From a virus: a DNA stretch of 29,363 nucleotides. The DNA is taken from positions 1 through 29,363 of IMG/VR virus record IMGVR_UViG_3300009509_000080, one strand, 5' to 3'. Position numbers and translations under genes: made by a program. Numbering within the stretch: the first letter of the stretch is position 1; every line of letters starts with the position of its first letter. The notes under the pieces are model-generated. The model searched no databases and was not told the origin of the DNA. It was given only the letters and a program-made list of their open reading frames with translations. Shown here one piece after another: positions 15,175-22,549 of this stretch.

Positions 15175-15196
15175 TTTCTTCGAGGAAACCGAATGA
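14996..15196 (+). CDS. Small unknown protein coupled to RNase HI
   Basis: A protein of 66 residues. GGAG lies 6 nt before ATG 14996, and its TGA overlaps the RNase HI ATG (ATGA), a classic coupling. Sequence: a short beta-rich start (LPVIVNQEPLVVGTLKIKI) then a helix (AEELSNLVAQKEMEVREYIG). It lies almost wholly within the 3' half of the preceding frame, in a different phase, so at most one of the two is constrained there. Function unknown. Confidence 0.58.
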   Translation: MPLQLPVIVNQEPLVVGTLKIKISLHRETIQAATKQGIDAEELSNLVAQKEMEVREYIGSFFEETE

Positions 15197-15681
15197 CCCA
15201 AGTCCAAATTTGGACTGATGGCAGCTCGGACTGGAATACGAAAATGGGGGGCTGGGCTGCGGTCCTGTCCACAAACAAAGATGGCATACAGATAGTTAGA
15301 ATAATGGGGTCGCATTTATCCGATACGACCAATAATGTTATGGAAACCTGGGCCGTCCTGGAAGGGCTCACTGCTCTGGTAAAGCCCTGTAATGTAGAGA
15401 TCATAACGGACAGTCAATACGTGATATACGGCATGGCCCGGATCTTCAAAAACAAAAAGATGCTGGAGAGCAACACTTGGTTATGGGAACAGGTGCGGGA
15501 CGTTGTCAAAGAGAGCCAGCACCGTATCACTATGACCAAAATAAAGGGACACGATGGTGACTACTTGAACGAAGTTGCAGACCAAGTAGCTGTCCATTGC
15601 AGGACCCGACAGGCCTATGTTGATGAGGTTATACCGGACTTCAACCAGAGACGCCTGATCGACTTTATGGGAAGACTATGA
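15193..15681 (+). CDS. rnhA: Ribonuclease HI
   Basis: A protein of 162 residues, the usual RNase HI length, which removes RNA from RNA-DNA hybrids (primers, R-loops). The four catalytic acids are visible: Asp9 in WTDGSS, Glu51 in NNVMETWA, Asp73 in ITDSQYV and Asp130 in NEVADQVA; His120 in KGHDGD corresponds to the catalytic-loop histidine. The start overlaps the preceding stop. It fits with SSB in a DNA replication set. Confidence 0.93.
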   Translation: MTQVQIWTDGSSDWNTKMGGWAAVLSTNKDGIQIVRIMGSHLSDTTNNVMETWAVLEGLTALVKPCNVEIITDSQYVIYGMARIFKNKKMLESNTWLWEQVRDVVKESQHRITMTKIKGHDGDYLNEVADQVAVHCRTRQAYVDEVIPDFNQRRLIDFMGRL

Positions 15682-16355
15682 GCTCAGTCACATATAAGAA
15701 CCAACCCGGCATCGATAAGACAAAAGGCAAGATACCCCTGGCAGGTACAGAGCATCTTTACACTGTGTCCAGGGTCCTGTGGCCTGATGCCGTTGAAAAG
15801 TATTTACGGGAAAGGTTAATAGGATCGACCTTGCACGTCTGCCCTGGAAAGAGCATGCTGGGCGATGTCAGGATGGACCTCTTTGAAGAGGTGGTTGACG
15901 TTAGGGGGGACGCAGCCAAGCTCCCGTTTGCTGCAAACGCTTTCGATACTGTGCTGACAGATCCCCCCTACAACGGTAAGTTTCAGTGGAACCACGACAT
16001 GCTGAATGAGTTGCACCGGGTTGCTCACCAGCGTATCATTTTTCAGCACCATTTTTCCCCGGTAAACAAGGAAGGAAAGTTTAAAAAGGCACACGTATGG
16101 CACCTGACAGAGGGCGCAATTGTACCCGAGATGCCTCGCAAATATCTTAAGGAAAATAAGACCCTTTTAATTGGCGTGGACAATGGTGGTGTGATTGTAG
16201 AAGATGATGGAGACGGTAAGACTTTCGACCTAACGGACTTGGTTTATTGGCAACCAAGAACGTACTTCGGAAGGGTCCAGTTGATATCTATCTTAGACAA
16301 CCAGGAGGTGCTAAGTGCCAGAGGAAACAATGCCCAGGGAGGGTTTTCTTTATAA
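15678..16355 (+). CDS. Methyltransferase-like protein (DPPY)
   Basis: A 225-residue Rossmann-fold protein. A degenerate cofactor motif, HVCPGKSMLGDVRMDL (residues 53-68), is followed by VRGDAAKLPFAANAFDTVLTDPPYNG, a clean motif IV (DPPY at about 95-98). I know this C-x-G-x-S-x-x-G-x-x-R arrangement from phage and archaeal SAM-dependent proteins of uncertain substrate, so adenine N6 methylation is plausible but not shown. No target recognition domain is visible. It overlaps RNase HI by 4 nt. It is one of four methyltransferase-type genes in the window. Confidence 0.75.
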   Translation: MSSVTYKNQPGIDKTKGKIPLAGTEHLYTVSRVLWPDAVEKYLRERLIGSTLHVCPGKSMLGDVRMDLFEEVVDVRGDAAKLPFAANAFDTVLTDPPYNGKFQWNHDMLNELHRVAHQRIIFQHHFSPVNKEGKFKKAHVWHLTEGAIVPEMPRKYLKENKTLLIGVDNGGVIVEDDGDGKTFDLTDLVYWQPRTYFGRVQLISILDNQEVLSARGNNAQGGFSL

Positions 16356-16506
16356 GAGGATAATAGGCGATTTAGCTGTTGTTCGCTTTCCAAAAGAAAT
16401 GTTAAAGTATACCTTCAAGAAATGGCCCAACGGTATATATGAGTTTATAGGCATAGGATGGAGACATTACTATGTGGGCCTATTCAAAGCAGGAATAAAG
16501 GAGTGA
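16315..16506 (+). CDS. Small basic protein, GTG start
   Basis: 63 residues from GTG 16315. AGGAGG lies 6-7 nt upstream, so this start is favoured over the internal ATG at residue 6, which has no site. The sequence is aromatic and basic (YKRIIGDLAVVRFP, then YTFKKWPNGIYEFIGIGWRHYYVG), beta-rich and possibly nucleic-acid-binding. It overlaps the methyltransferase by 41 nt. Unknown function. Confidence 0.58.
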   Translation: MPEETMPREGFLYKRIIGDLAVVRFPKEMLKYTFKKWPNGIYEFIGIGWRHYYVGLFKAGIKE

Positions 16507-16509
16507 GAT

Positions 16510-17145
16510 TTGACTACCATTTATGTAGACAACAGAGACGACCTGCCGGACCGCATAAAAGATGATGTTTATGTAACAGAGAAAAACCTGATCCGAGCAG
16601 CATACGAAGAGTTTATCACTGGGCCAGTCAGTAATGTTCTGGATGCTGGTGCGGGGGACGGTCGCTGGGGTAGTCTTCTTTTGGAATATGTGCCAACTGC
16701 TACTCTGACTGGAGTAGAGTTACGCAGTGTGGAACAACCGTCAGAGTTTGATATATGGCATAACAAAACCAGCTTTCTGGATTGGGCCCCACTACAGACC
16801 CAGTGTTATGATCTTGTAGTGAGCAACCCTCCGTACAAGTTTGCAGAAGAGTTTGTGCGTCTGTCCTGGGACCTTCTGGTTCCTGGAGGACAGATGCTCT
16901 TTCTTCTGCGTCTGGCTTTTCAGGCCAGCAAGAAAAGGTACGAGGGCCTATGGAGTGAGATCTGGCCCACAGAAGTTGCTGTGTGCTCTTTGCGCCCGTC
17001 TTTCTATGGTGGAGGGACCAACGGCACAGACTACGGAGTATATTACTGGGAGAAAGACGAGACTACAGAAAAACCTGTGGGTGCCCCCAGGCTCTGGGTA
17101 ACGTCTCTACTGCTGCATGAAAGGGATGACGATGGAGAAGTATAG
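16510..17145 (+). CDS. Class I SAM methyltransferase (NPPY)
   Basis: A protein of 211 residues starting at TTG 16510, with AAAGGAG 5 nt upstream. Motif I, NVLDAGAGDGRWGSLLLEY, is followed by TGVELR (acidic motif II) and CYDLVVSNPPYKFAEEFV (motif IV). The order I then IV is that of gamma-class or rRNA/DNA amino-methyltransferases. A Trp/Gly-rich C-terminal region (SFYGGGTNGTDYGVYYWEKDE) may contact substrate. It is likely to act on DNA adenine or on RNA; the substrate is not determined. Confidence 0.82.
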   Translation: MTTIYVDNRDDLPDRIKDDVYVTEKNLIRAAYEEFITGPVSNVLDAGAGDGRWGSLLLEYVPTATLTGVELRSVEQPSEFDIWHNKTSFLDWAPLQTQCYDLVVSNPPYKFAEEFVRLSWDLLVPGGQMLFLLRLAFQASKKRYEGLWSEIWPTEVAVCSLRPSFYGGGTNGTDYGVYYWEKDETTEKPVGAPRLWVTSLLLHERDDDGEV

Positions 17146-17362
17146 GTTTCACATAGGTAATATTTTGCATGGGCCACAGCTTGCTGCGAAGGTTCAGAAA
17201 AGCATGGTCGAAGGCTATATCCCGGTACGGGAAAACCTGTTGCCATCTGACAACATACATCCTGGAGTGGTTTGTGTGGTAATGGAATATGAGCCCACAC
17301 CTCCAGGGCTGTGGAGGGCGGTTTATGGTGGTTGGGTACCCCAAACCAAAGAAGGGAGGTAA
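17132..17362 (+). CDS. Small unknown protein, 76 residues
   Basis: ATG 17132 is chosen because AAAGGG lies 6 nt upstream; an ATG at 17117 lacks a site. The sequence includes a helix (LAAKVQKSMVEGYIPVREN) and an aromatic end with VVCVVMEYEPTPPGLWRAVYGG. It overlaps the methyltransferase 3' end and the HNH gene. No motif. Confidence 0.6.
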   Translation: MEKYRFHIGNILHGPQLAAKVQKSMVEGYIPVRENLLPSDNIHPGVVCVVMEYEPTPPGLWRAVYGGWVPQTKEGR

Positions 17363-17690
17363 GAAGAGAGAGGATGCCAAAAGAAAGCGTAACCTTAAAG
17401 TTTATAGGCATACCCAAGTCCAACTCGCAATCAATCGTGATGCAGACCGATGCACAATTTGCCATTTTAAGTATGGAAGGTTCAGGAGACGTGAGGAAGT
17501 ACACCATGTTTATAGCAGAGGCAGAAGATCCGGGGACTTCCGGGAACACTACACATCGTTACTTTGTGTCTGTAAAGAGTGCCACCCTCCCCCAATCCAA
17601 TTTCCTGGAGGGTCTGCTAACCTTAGTTGGGTAGAGGACATTCTTAGAAAAGCCAATGAAACCCCAATCAACACAACCTTCCGTAGCTAA
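17325..17690 (+). CDS. HNH-type endonuclease
   Basis: ATG 17325 (121 residues) follows GGAGGG with a 6-nt gap. The domain shows a Cys pair (RDADRCTICHF), then EEVHHVYSRGRRSG, where HH is the first catalytic histidine region, and a second Cys pair CVCKECH near the end, matching the HNH zinc-braced betabetaalpha-metal fold. A strongly basic lead (KPKKGGKKREDAKRKRN) could bind DNA. Phage HNH proteins often assist packaging, recombination or homing; this one is not next to the terminase and does not interrupt a gene, so homing is not indicated. Confidence 0.78.
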   Translation: MVVGYPKPKKGGKKREDAKRKRNLKVYRHTQVQLAINRDADRCTICHFKYGRFRRREEVHHVYSRGRRSGDFREHYTSLLCVCKECHPPPIQFPGGSANLSWVEDILRKANETPINTTFRS

Positions 17691-17949
17691 CATTTGTAAA
17701 GGATGTCAGAGAGCCTTTCCTATGCAGAAGCTTTTTCCACTAAAGGTTTCTGGAAAGTACTACGGAAACTATTGTAGAGCATGCTATATGAGGAGAGAGT
17801 TATTTATGACTAGCGAAGAGTTTGACTGGACGTACTACTATGCTGAGTTGACGAAGGCTAAGTCCGATCGCATCAAGTGGTTTATGGTTGGCGTGTGTCT
17901 AGGAGGAGCTGTTACGGCAGCGATTTTATTAACATTTCTAAACTTTTAA
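17656..17949 (+). CDS. Zinc-knuckle protein with C-terminal membrane helix
   Basis: 97 residues. The N-terminal half has CKGC (about 14-17) and CRAC (about 40-43) pairs, a small zinc ribbon. The C-terminus is a single transmembrane helix (WFMVGVCLGGAVTAAILLTFL). A cytosolic zinc head anchored to the membrane fits a regulator or host-interaction protein. The ribosome site is weak (AGAAAAG); it overlaps the HNH gene. Confidence 0.65.
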   Translation: MKPQSTQPSVANICKGCQRAFPMQKLFPLKVSGKYYGNYCRACYMRRELFMTSEEFDWTYYYAELTKAKSDRIKWFMVGVCLGGAVTAAILLTFLNF

Positions 17950-18015
17950 GGTTTGGGAATAACACTTTGTTTAACTGATCGATTGTAGTTAATTACGAGA
18001 CTTTTGGAGTGCGTG

Positions 18016-18540
18016 ATGGCAGACGCTGCGTGGAAGAAATTTGAGAGGCGGATTGCTGAGATTTTTCCGGACGGAAGGCGAAGGGGACCGGATACTCAGG
18101 GAGAAAGAAACCAGGGGAAGACTGATGTCGTATCTCCTGGATGGGCAATAGAATGTAAATTGCTCAAGACCGTCTCATTTGGGATACTACTGAATGCAGC
18201 TCTACAAGCCGAACGCAATCGGCTAGAACCCGATGATATACCAATAGCAATAGTAAAAGAATATGGAAGGCGGGACGAAAATGCCCTGGTAGTTGCCCAG
18301 TGGTCAACTTTTATGGACTACTTCAACCCTCACCCAACCAGTACAGGATGGCACATGTCTTATCTGCCAGCTCGAAAACCTACCATGAACCAGATATGGA
18401 AGACAGTGGTTGATTCAGAACGAGGGACCGATAGTATAAATGCCATCCCAATTGCTAAGATAGAAAAATACGGGACCGATGAAAAGATTGCAGTAATGAG
18501 GCTGCCCAGCTTCACCCAACATTTCGTCTCAAAACAATAA
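18016..18540 (+). CDS. Putative PD-(D/E)XK nuclease with internal repeat
   Basis: 174 residues from ATG 18016, behind GGAG. Residues 1-65: FERRIAEIFPDGRRRG, then GKTDVVSPGWAIECKLLK, in which Asp37 and Glu46-x-Lys48 form a good PD-(D/E)XK signature as in Holliday-junction resolvases and restriction-like nucleases. The rest holds two related segments, IPIAIVKEYGRRDENALVV...STFMDYF (75-103) and IPIAKIEKYGTDEKIAVM...PSFTQHF (144-170), a duplicated beta-rich motif. It is preceded by a ~55-nt gap in which I see no clear promoter. It may resolve recombination or replication intermediates. Confidence 0.66.
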   Translation: MADAAWKKFERRIAEIFPDGRRRGPDTQGERNQGKTDVVSPGWAIECKLLKTVSFGILLNAALQAERNRLEPDDIPIAIVKEYGRRDENALVVAQWSTFMDYFNPHPTSTGWHMSYLPARKPTMNQIWKTVVDSERGTDSINAIPIAKIEKYGTDEKIAVMRLPSFTQHFVSKQ

Positions 18541-18565
18541 AACTTAATATTTTAGGAGGTCTACC

Positions 18566-20467
18566 ATGGACACTTCTTGGTTCAGTGACCCTTTTGCCAA
18601 GGAAATCTTTGATACCAAATACAAAGGGGAACGTGAAAGTATCCAAGCACACTTTCGGGCTCTGGCTAACTCTGTGGCCCAAGCTGGCGGGGAACCCGCA
18701 CTAGCAAAGAAATACTACAACTTGATGATTAGTAAGCGTTTTTCCCCAGGAGGCCGGATACTGGCTTATGCTGGCAGACCGAACGCTAAACTAAGTCTCA
18801 TGAACTGCACGACCCATAAAATAGAAGGTGATAGTCTGGAAGATATTTCAGACACCGCATACACAATTATGCGAGCATCATCAAGGGGGCAAGGAATAGG
18901 GATCGATATCTCTAACTTGCGCCCTCTTGATTCCCCGGTAAACAACGCAGCCAGGACATCCACTGGAGCTATCTCATTTATGGATATGCTGAACCACGTT
19001 GGATCTACTATAGGACAGGAAGGAAGACGGGCAGCTCTGTTATTTTCTATCTCAGATAGCCACCCAGATTTTTATCGCTGGGGTGCCAAAGACAAATTGT
19101 GCCCAAATTGTAGTGGAGCTGGTTGTGACAGCTGCTCGAATGGATACATTCCACTGGACTTCCTCAACATCAAAAAACTCCCCGGCATGTCCAGCGCAAA
19201 CATCTCCGTTAGGATCAGCGACGCATTTATGAAGTCTGTCCAGGAAGACCTGATGTGGAAAATGTACTTCAATGGGGAGAGTGGTGGAGAGAGTTTCAGG
19301 ACTGTCGTAAACACACCTGCCCAGGATATCTTTGATACCCTCGCTACATCAGCCCATGCTGCTGCAGAGCCCGGGGTCCTGTTCTGGGATACATCCAAGA
19401 GATTTTCCAACTCAGACCTTTTTGGTCCGGAATGGGGGATAGCCGGAGTAAACGCTTGCAGTGAGCAGGTGTTAGACCAGGATGGGGTTTGCAACCTGGG
19501 TAGCATGAATCTATCTTCTTATGTTATGCAGCCCTTCACAAAACATGCTGCGTTTGATTATGATGGGTTTACCAGGGACTGTCGGCTCGCTGTCCGCTTT
19601 TTGGATTCTGTAATAGATCTGGAAGTTGCTAATAAAGGCTACATCACAGATACACAGTACAAGTCCCTTGTGGGCTTGAGAAGGGTTGGCCTGGGTGTTA
19701 TGGGATTTGCTGACATGCTCGCTATGCTGGGTCTTAGATACTCCGCCAGCGACCTCACAACTATCCAACTTGTAGAGAATGTTTTTGCAGCCCTACGCAA
19801 CGCAGCCTATGAAGAGTCTGTATCCATGGCTATGGAGAAGGGCCCTGCGGGGGTATGGTACCACGCTGGGGCAGAGTGGGACGAGATCGTAGAGAAGGGT
19901 TTCTTCGGAACCTTACCCGCATATTTGAAACAGGGTATCAAGATGTTTGGCACTCGGAATATTACACTTACCTCAATTGCACCTACAGGGACAATCAGCA
20001 ATTTGTTCGGGGTTACATCTGGTATTGAGCCCCTGTTCGCCCCCAGGTTCACTCGACGTGTTCGCATGAACGGGGAGGACGAGTTTATTGAATATGTCCA
20101 CCCAGGTATAAAGAGAGCCCTTGAGATGGGACTTCCAGAGGAAATCTACGAAACAGCATATCAGGTATCTCCGGAGAACCATATTGGCATCCAGGCTATC
20201 GCCCAGGCTCACATAGACCAATCGATCTCTAAGACACTGAACCTGCCCAAAACCGCTACTCCAGGCGATGTTGCTATGGCATACATGAACGGATGGAAAG
20301 CAGGGCTAAAGGGAATGACTGTCTATGTAGACGAATCAAGGTCCGAGCAGGTGCTATACGCCAGCAAAGACGAGGGAGAAGCTTGCCCCCAATGTGGCGG
20401 GGAGTTAATACACGAGAACGGTTGTGTCGATTGTAGTGTATGTACCTACTCGGTTTGTTCCATATAG
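18566..20467 (+). CDS. nrdJ: Class II (adenosylcobalamin-dependent) ribonucleoside-diphosphate/triphosphate reductase
   Basis: A single-subunit protein of 633 residues that makes deoxyribonucleotides. AGGAGG precedes the ATG. SLMNCTTH holds Cys81, NACSEQ the thiyl-radical Cys298 with Glu300, and GVCNLGSMNL Cys309, the usual active-site set. Late motifs include LTSIAPTGTISNLFGVTSGIEPLFAP, characteristic of B12-dependent enzymes. The C-terminal CPQCGG...CVDCSVC is the tail that re-reduces the active site. Between about residues 179 and 190 lies CPNCSGAGCDSC, an inserted DnaJ-like Cys cluster that I do not expect in the standard enzyme. No separate small subunit is present. With dUTPase, a MazG-like protein and RNase H it forms a nucleotide-supply set. 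Cobalamin must come from the host. Confidence 0.93.
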   Translation: MDTSWFSDPFAKEIFDTKYKGERESIQAHFRALANSVAQAGGEPALAKKYYNLMISKRFSPGGRILAYAGRPNAKLSLMNCTTHKIEGDSLEDISDTAYTIMRASSRGQGIGIDISNLRPLDSPVNNAARTSTGAISFMDMLNHVGSTIGQEGRRAALLFSISDSHPDFYRWGAKDKLCPNCSGAGCDSCSNGYIPLDFLNIKKLPGMSSANISVRISDAFMKSVQEDLMWKMYFNGESGGESFRTVVNTPAQDIFDTLATSAHAAAEPGVLFWDTSKRFSNSDLFGPEWGIAGVNACSEQVLDQDGVCNLGSMNLSSYVMQPFTKHAAFDYDGFTRDCRLAVRFLDSVIDLEVANKGYITDTQYKSLVGLRRVGLGVMGFADMLAMLGLRYSASDLTTIQLVENVFAALRNAAYEESVSMAMEKGPAGVWYHAGAEWDEIVEKGFFGTLPAYLKQGIKMFGTRNITLTSIAPTGTISNLFGVTSGIEPLFAPRFTRRVRMNGEDEFIEYVHPGIKRALEMGLPEEIYETAYQVSPENHIGIQAIAQAHIDQSISKTLNLPKTATPGDVAMAYMNGWKAGLKGMTVYVDESRSEQVLYASKDEGEACPQCGGELIHENGCVDCSVCTYSVCSI

Positions 20468-20476
20468 GAGGTAAGT

Positions 20477-20977
20477 ATGGGAATATCTGATACTATAAAA
20501 GGTACCAGTGCCAGCATACCCAAGTTTGAGACGCTGGATTTACTGGTAAACGGAAGTACTCCTGTGTTAGTAAAAGTCCTAGAAGACTTTACCTACATAA
20601 GTCGTGTAATACTAACTATGAGGTTCCCAACATCGACCCTTTCATACAGTGAGTTTGGAGAAGACACGGCCCTAACAAACGGGTTTTACATGCAGTACTC
20701 TGGGGCAACTCACACGACACTCATGGGGGATGACGCACCCCTAAAGGATAATGGGGGTTTCTTCCGCTTTGGCTACGATGTAGTGATCCAATCAGATGCG
20801 GTCGCTACACCAAACAAAATTTTATCGGCTAGGTGGTCCTTCGATAAATGGAACCCGCATGGCCTTGGAATGTGGGATGGAGAGGAGTTTGGGTTCGTCA
20901 TTCGAGATAATATGACAGCTCTTACATCGGTCTCCGAGCTACTCGCTACAGTACAAGGATGGTTGGCCCACCCCTAA
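20477..20977 (+). CDS. Unknown protein A of a tandem pair
   Basis: A protein of 166 residues; AGGAGG precedes ATG 20477. It aligns with the next gene along its full length: LDLLVNG..., then YISRVILTMRFPTS, FGEDTALTNGFYMQY, FGYDVVIQS, SARWSFDKWNPHGLGMWD, EEFGFVIRDNMT, and a C-terminal GW..HP. The pattern is a beta-rich globular domain with no catalytic motif. The two genes sit between ribonucleotide reductase and the lysis genes. A structural or virion-surface role (tail, fibre or adsorption) is plausible, but the gene lies outside the head operon. Family unknown. Confidence 0.75.
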   Translation: MGISDTIKGTSASIPKFETLDLLVNGSTPVLVKVLEDFTYISRVILTMRFPTSTLSYSEFGEDTALTNGFYMQYSGATHTTLMGDDAPLKDNGGFFRFGYDVVIQSDAVATPNKILSARWSFDKWNPHGLGMWDGEEFGFVIRDNMTALTSVSELLATVQGWLAHP

Positions 20978-20988
20978 AGGGGGTTACA

Positions 20989-21498
20989 ATGTCTGACGGC
21001 GTATGCCCTGTAATAGAGACACGCTCTCTACTTATAGATGGCACAGGTGGTGTGTATGACAAGGTTGAGAAGTCTTTTCAATATATAACAGAGGTTGTCC
21101 TAACAATGCGGTTCAGATCCAACGGGTTTGACTGCGAGAAATTTGGGAACGCACCTCCACTGGATAACGGTTTCTATTTGGTATACAAAGGAAACCACCT
21201 GGGTAGCGAGAACCCTATAAAAGCAAACAGGTACTTACACTTATACGGATACGACATCGGAATGATGGAACATCCAGACCCGAATAATCCCCCAACTCTT
21301 TTACAGAGGATCTACGGGGATTATTCTCGTATAATTGTCATCTGTGCAAAATGGCGATTCAAGCAATGGATGTTTGACGGACTGGGGATGTGGGACGCAA
21401 AAGATGAGTTTGGTATCATGGTTAACGATGACATGACAAATATACCAGACTTATTGGATCTGAAATACACATCGTTAGGATGGCATCCTCACCCTTGA
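20989..21498 (+). CDS. Unknown protein B of a tandem pair
   Basis: 169 residues from ATG 20989, preceded by AAAGGGGG. It shares the architecture of the gene before it: LLIDGTGG, YITEVVLTMRFRS, FGNAPPLDNGFYLVYKGN, LYGYDIGM, AKWRFKQWMFDGLGMWD, EFGIMVNDDMT and GWHPHP at the end. The similarity is weak outside those blocks, so the duplication is old or the proteins have diverged for different partners. Same unknown family as its neighbour. Confidence 0.75.
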   Translation: MSDGVCPVIETRSLLIDGTGGVYDKVEKSFQYITEVVLTMRFRSNGFDCEKFGNAPPLDNGFYLVYKGNHLGSENPIKANRYLHLYGYDIGMMEHPDPNNPPTLLQRIYGDYSRIIVICAKWRFKQWMFDGLGMWDAKDEFGIMVNDDMTNIPDLLDLKYTSLGWHPHP

Positions 21499-21523
21499 CC
21501 TCCACATAAAAGTATAGTATAAT
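21495..21523 (+). promoter_or_regulatory. Rightward promoter for the lysis genes
   Basis: TTGACC (21495-21500), a 17-nt spacer and TATAAT (21518-21523) lie 32 nt before the membrane-protein ATG at 21556. The -35 overlaps the stop region of the preceding gene. No extended -10 TG is present (TAG precedes TATAAT). Confidence 0.75.
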
Positions 21524-21555
21524 TGTAAGATGAATCTATACTTGGAGGCAAGCAC

Positions 21556-22164
21556 ATGCAAAACGACAAGACCGTATTGAAAGTTACCGTCATCATGACG
21601 GGACTGGTATTGATCACAGCAGCATTGCTATACTCACTACTGACAAGACCTAATCCAGAGGCTCTCCAGGCACAAGCTGCACTGTCACAAGCACAGGCAG
21701 TCGAATACCAGGGAGAGGCTACACTATTACAAGCTAAGGCCCAACTTGTGGACGCCTACCCAGAAACGCTCGATGCAGCGGGTAGCGCAGCCAGCGAGTT
21801 GGGTCGTGGTCTTTTTCTGACCGCCCTGGCTATCAGTATAATTGTAGTGGCCTTTGCCATTGGGATCGGGTACATCACAAGGAGTATGTCTAATGCGTAC
21901 ATGGAGATTAATGCAGTCAAAGTACTACCCATTGAAAACACAGACGATGCTGGCAACCTCATTCTTTGGGGTGCTCGTGGGATTGGGGATGTGGCTAACG
22001 ATGGTACCAGCAAAAGCAAACGAACCGACCCCTTCATCGTCAATCTTGGAAACGATAGTCCCACCACCAACGGCTCTCCCAACAGAGACACCAGAAGTTA
22101 CGCAGAAAGAGCAAAAGAAAAGTACCTCAGAACAGTGCGGGGTATCGACCCTCTATCCGGATAG
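21556..22164 (+). CDS. Two-pass membrane protein overlapping the transglycosylase gene
   Basis: 202 residues. A first transmembrane helix (VTVIMTGLVLITAALLYSLL, about 10-29) is followed by an Ala/Gln-rich helix that looks coiled-coil (ALQAQAALSQAQAVEYQGEA), a second helix (GLFLTALAISIIVVAFAIGI, 85-104), then a polar C-terminal tail. ATG 21556 has GGAGG 9 nt upstream. The last ~84 codons overlap the next gene in another frame. The topology with a membrane anchor and extracytoplasmic or cytoplasmic coiled coil resembles holins or spanin-like proteins; a lysis role is inferred from adjacency to a cell-wall hydrolase. Confidence 0.68.
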   Translation: MQNDKTVLKVTVIMTGLVLITAALLYSLLTRPNPEALQAQAALSQAQAVEYQGEATLLQAKAQLVDAYPETLDAAGSAASELGRGLFLTALAISIIVVAFAIGIGYITRSMSNAYMEINAVKVLPIENTDDAGNLILWGARGIGDVANDGTSKSKRTDPFIVNLGNDSPTTNGSPNRDTRSYAERAKEKYLRTVRGIDPLSG

Positions 22165-22549
22165 TATAAGACAGTGGTGTGACCTGATAACAAAACAATC
22201 CAAAAAGAGAGGACTAGACCCGGACCTTGTAGCTGCCCTGGTCTGGCAAGAAAGTGGAGGGAACCCCCAGGCGTACTCAAAGAGTGGTGCGGTAGGGTTG
22301 ATGCAGGTAATGCCTCGAGACGGTCTGGCAGCATCCTTTATGTGTATAAATGGGCCCTGCTTTGCCAACAGGCCCACGATGGAGGAGCTCTTCAAACCTA
22401 CTTTTAATGTAAAGTACGGAACCGAGTTTCTAGGTAATCTGGTTGCCCAGAACGGCCTTAGAGAGGGGTTGCGTAGATATGGCCCGGCGAACGTCGGATA
22501 CTATTATGCGGACAAAGTGCTCGGTATCTACAACAGGTACAAACAATGA
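21911..22549 (+). CDS. Exported lytic transglycosylase (SLT domain)
   Basis: 212 residues from ATG 21911, with GGAG 4 nt upstream. The N-terminus is a signal peptide (MLATSFFGVLVGLGMWLTM then AKA-NEP). A Pro/Thr/Glu linker (residues about 39-65) leads to an SLT/lysozyme-like domain: LDPDLVAALVWQESGGNP with the catalytic Glu114, SGAVGLMQVMP, and the Asn/Gly-Tyr-rich end (YGPANVGYYYADKVLGIYN). Lytic transglycosylases cut the MurNAc-GlcNAc bond and leave an anhydro end. The enzyme would reach the wall through the host Sec pathway, so it may not need a holin pore. The whole signal peptide and linker are encoded within the 254-nt overlap with the upstream gene. An alternative downstream start at 21947 also keeps the signal peptide. 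Confidence 0.85.
   Translation: MQSKYYPLKTQTMLATSFFGVLVGLGMWLTMVPAKANEPTPSSSILETIVPPPTALPTETPEVTQKEQKKSTSEQCGVSTLYPDSIRQWCDLITKQSKKRGLDPDLVAALVWQESGGNPQAYSKSGAVGLMQVMPRDGLAASFMCINGPCFANRPTMEELFKPTFNVKYGTEFLGNLVAQNGLREGLRRYGPANVGYYYADKVLGIYNRYKQ

Noticed and set aside
17311-17634. A third overlapping plus-strand frame in the HNH region
   Set aside because: It covers the same bases as the HNH gene. The HNH frame has a clear metal-binding pattern and a ribosome site; this frame lacks both.
17325-17690. HNH gene as a homing endonuclease
   Set aside because: It does not lie within an intron or intein, and its neighbours are intact. A freestanding role is as likely.
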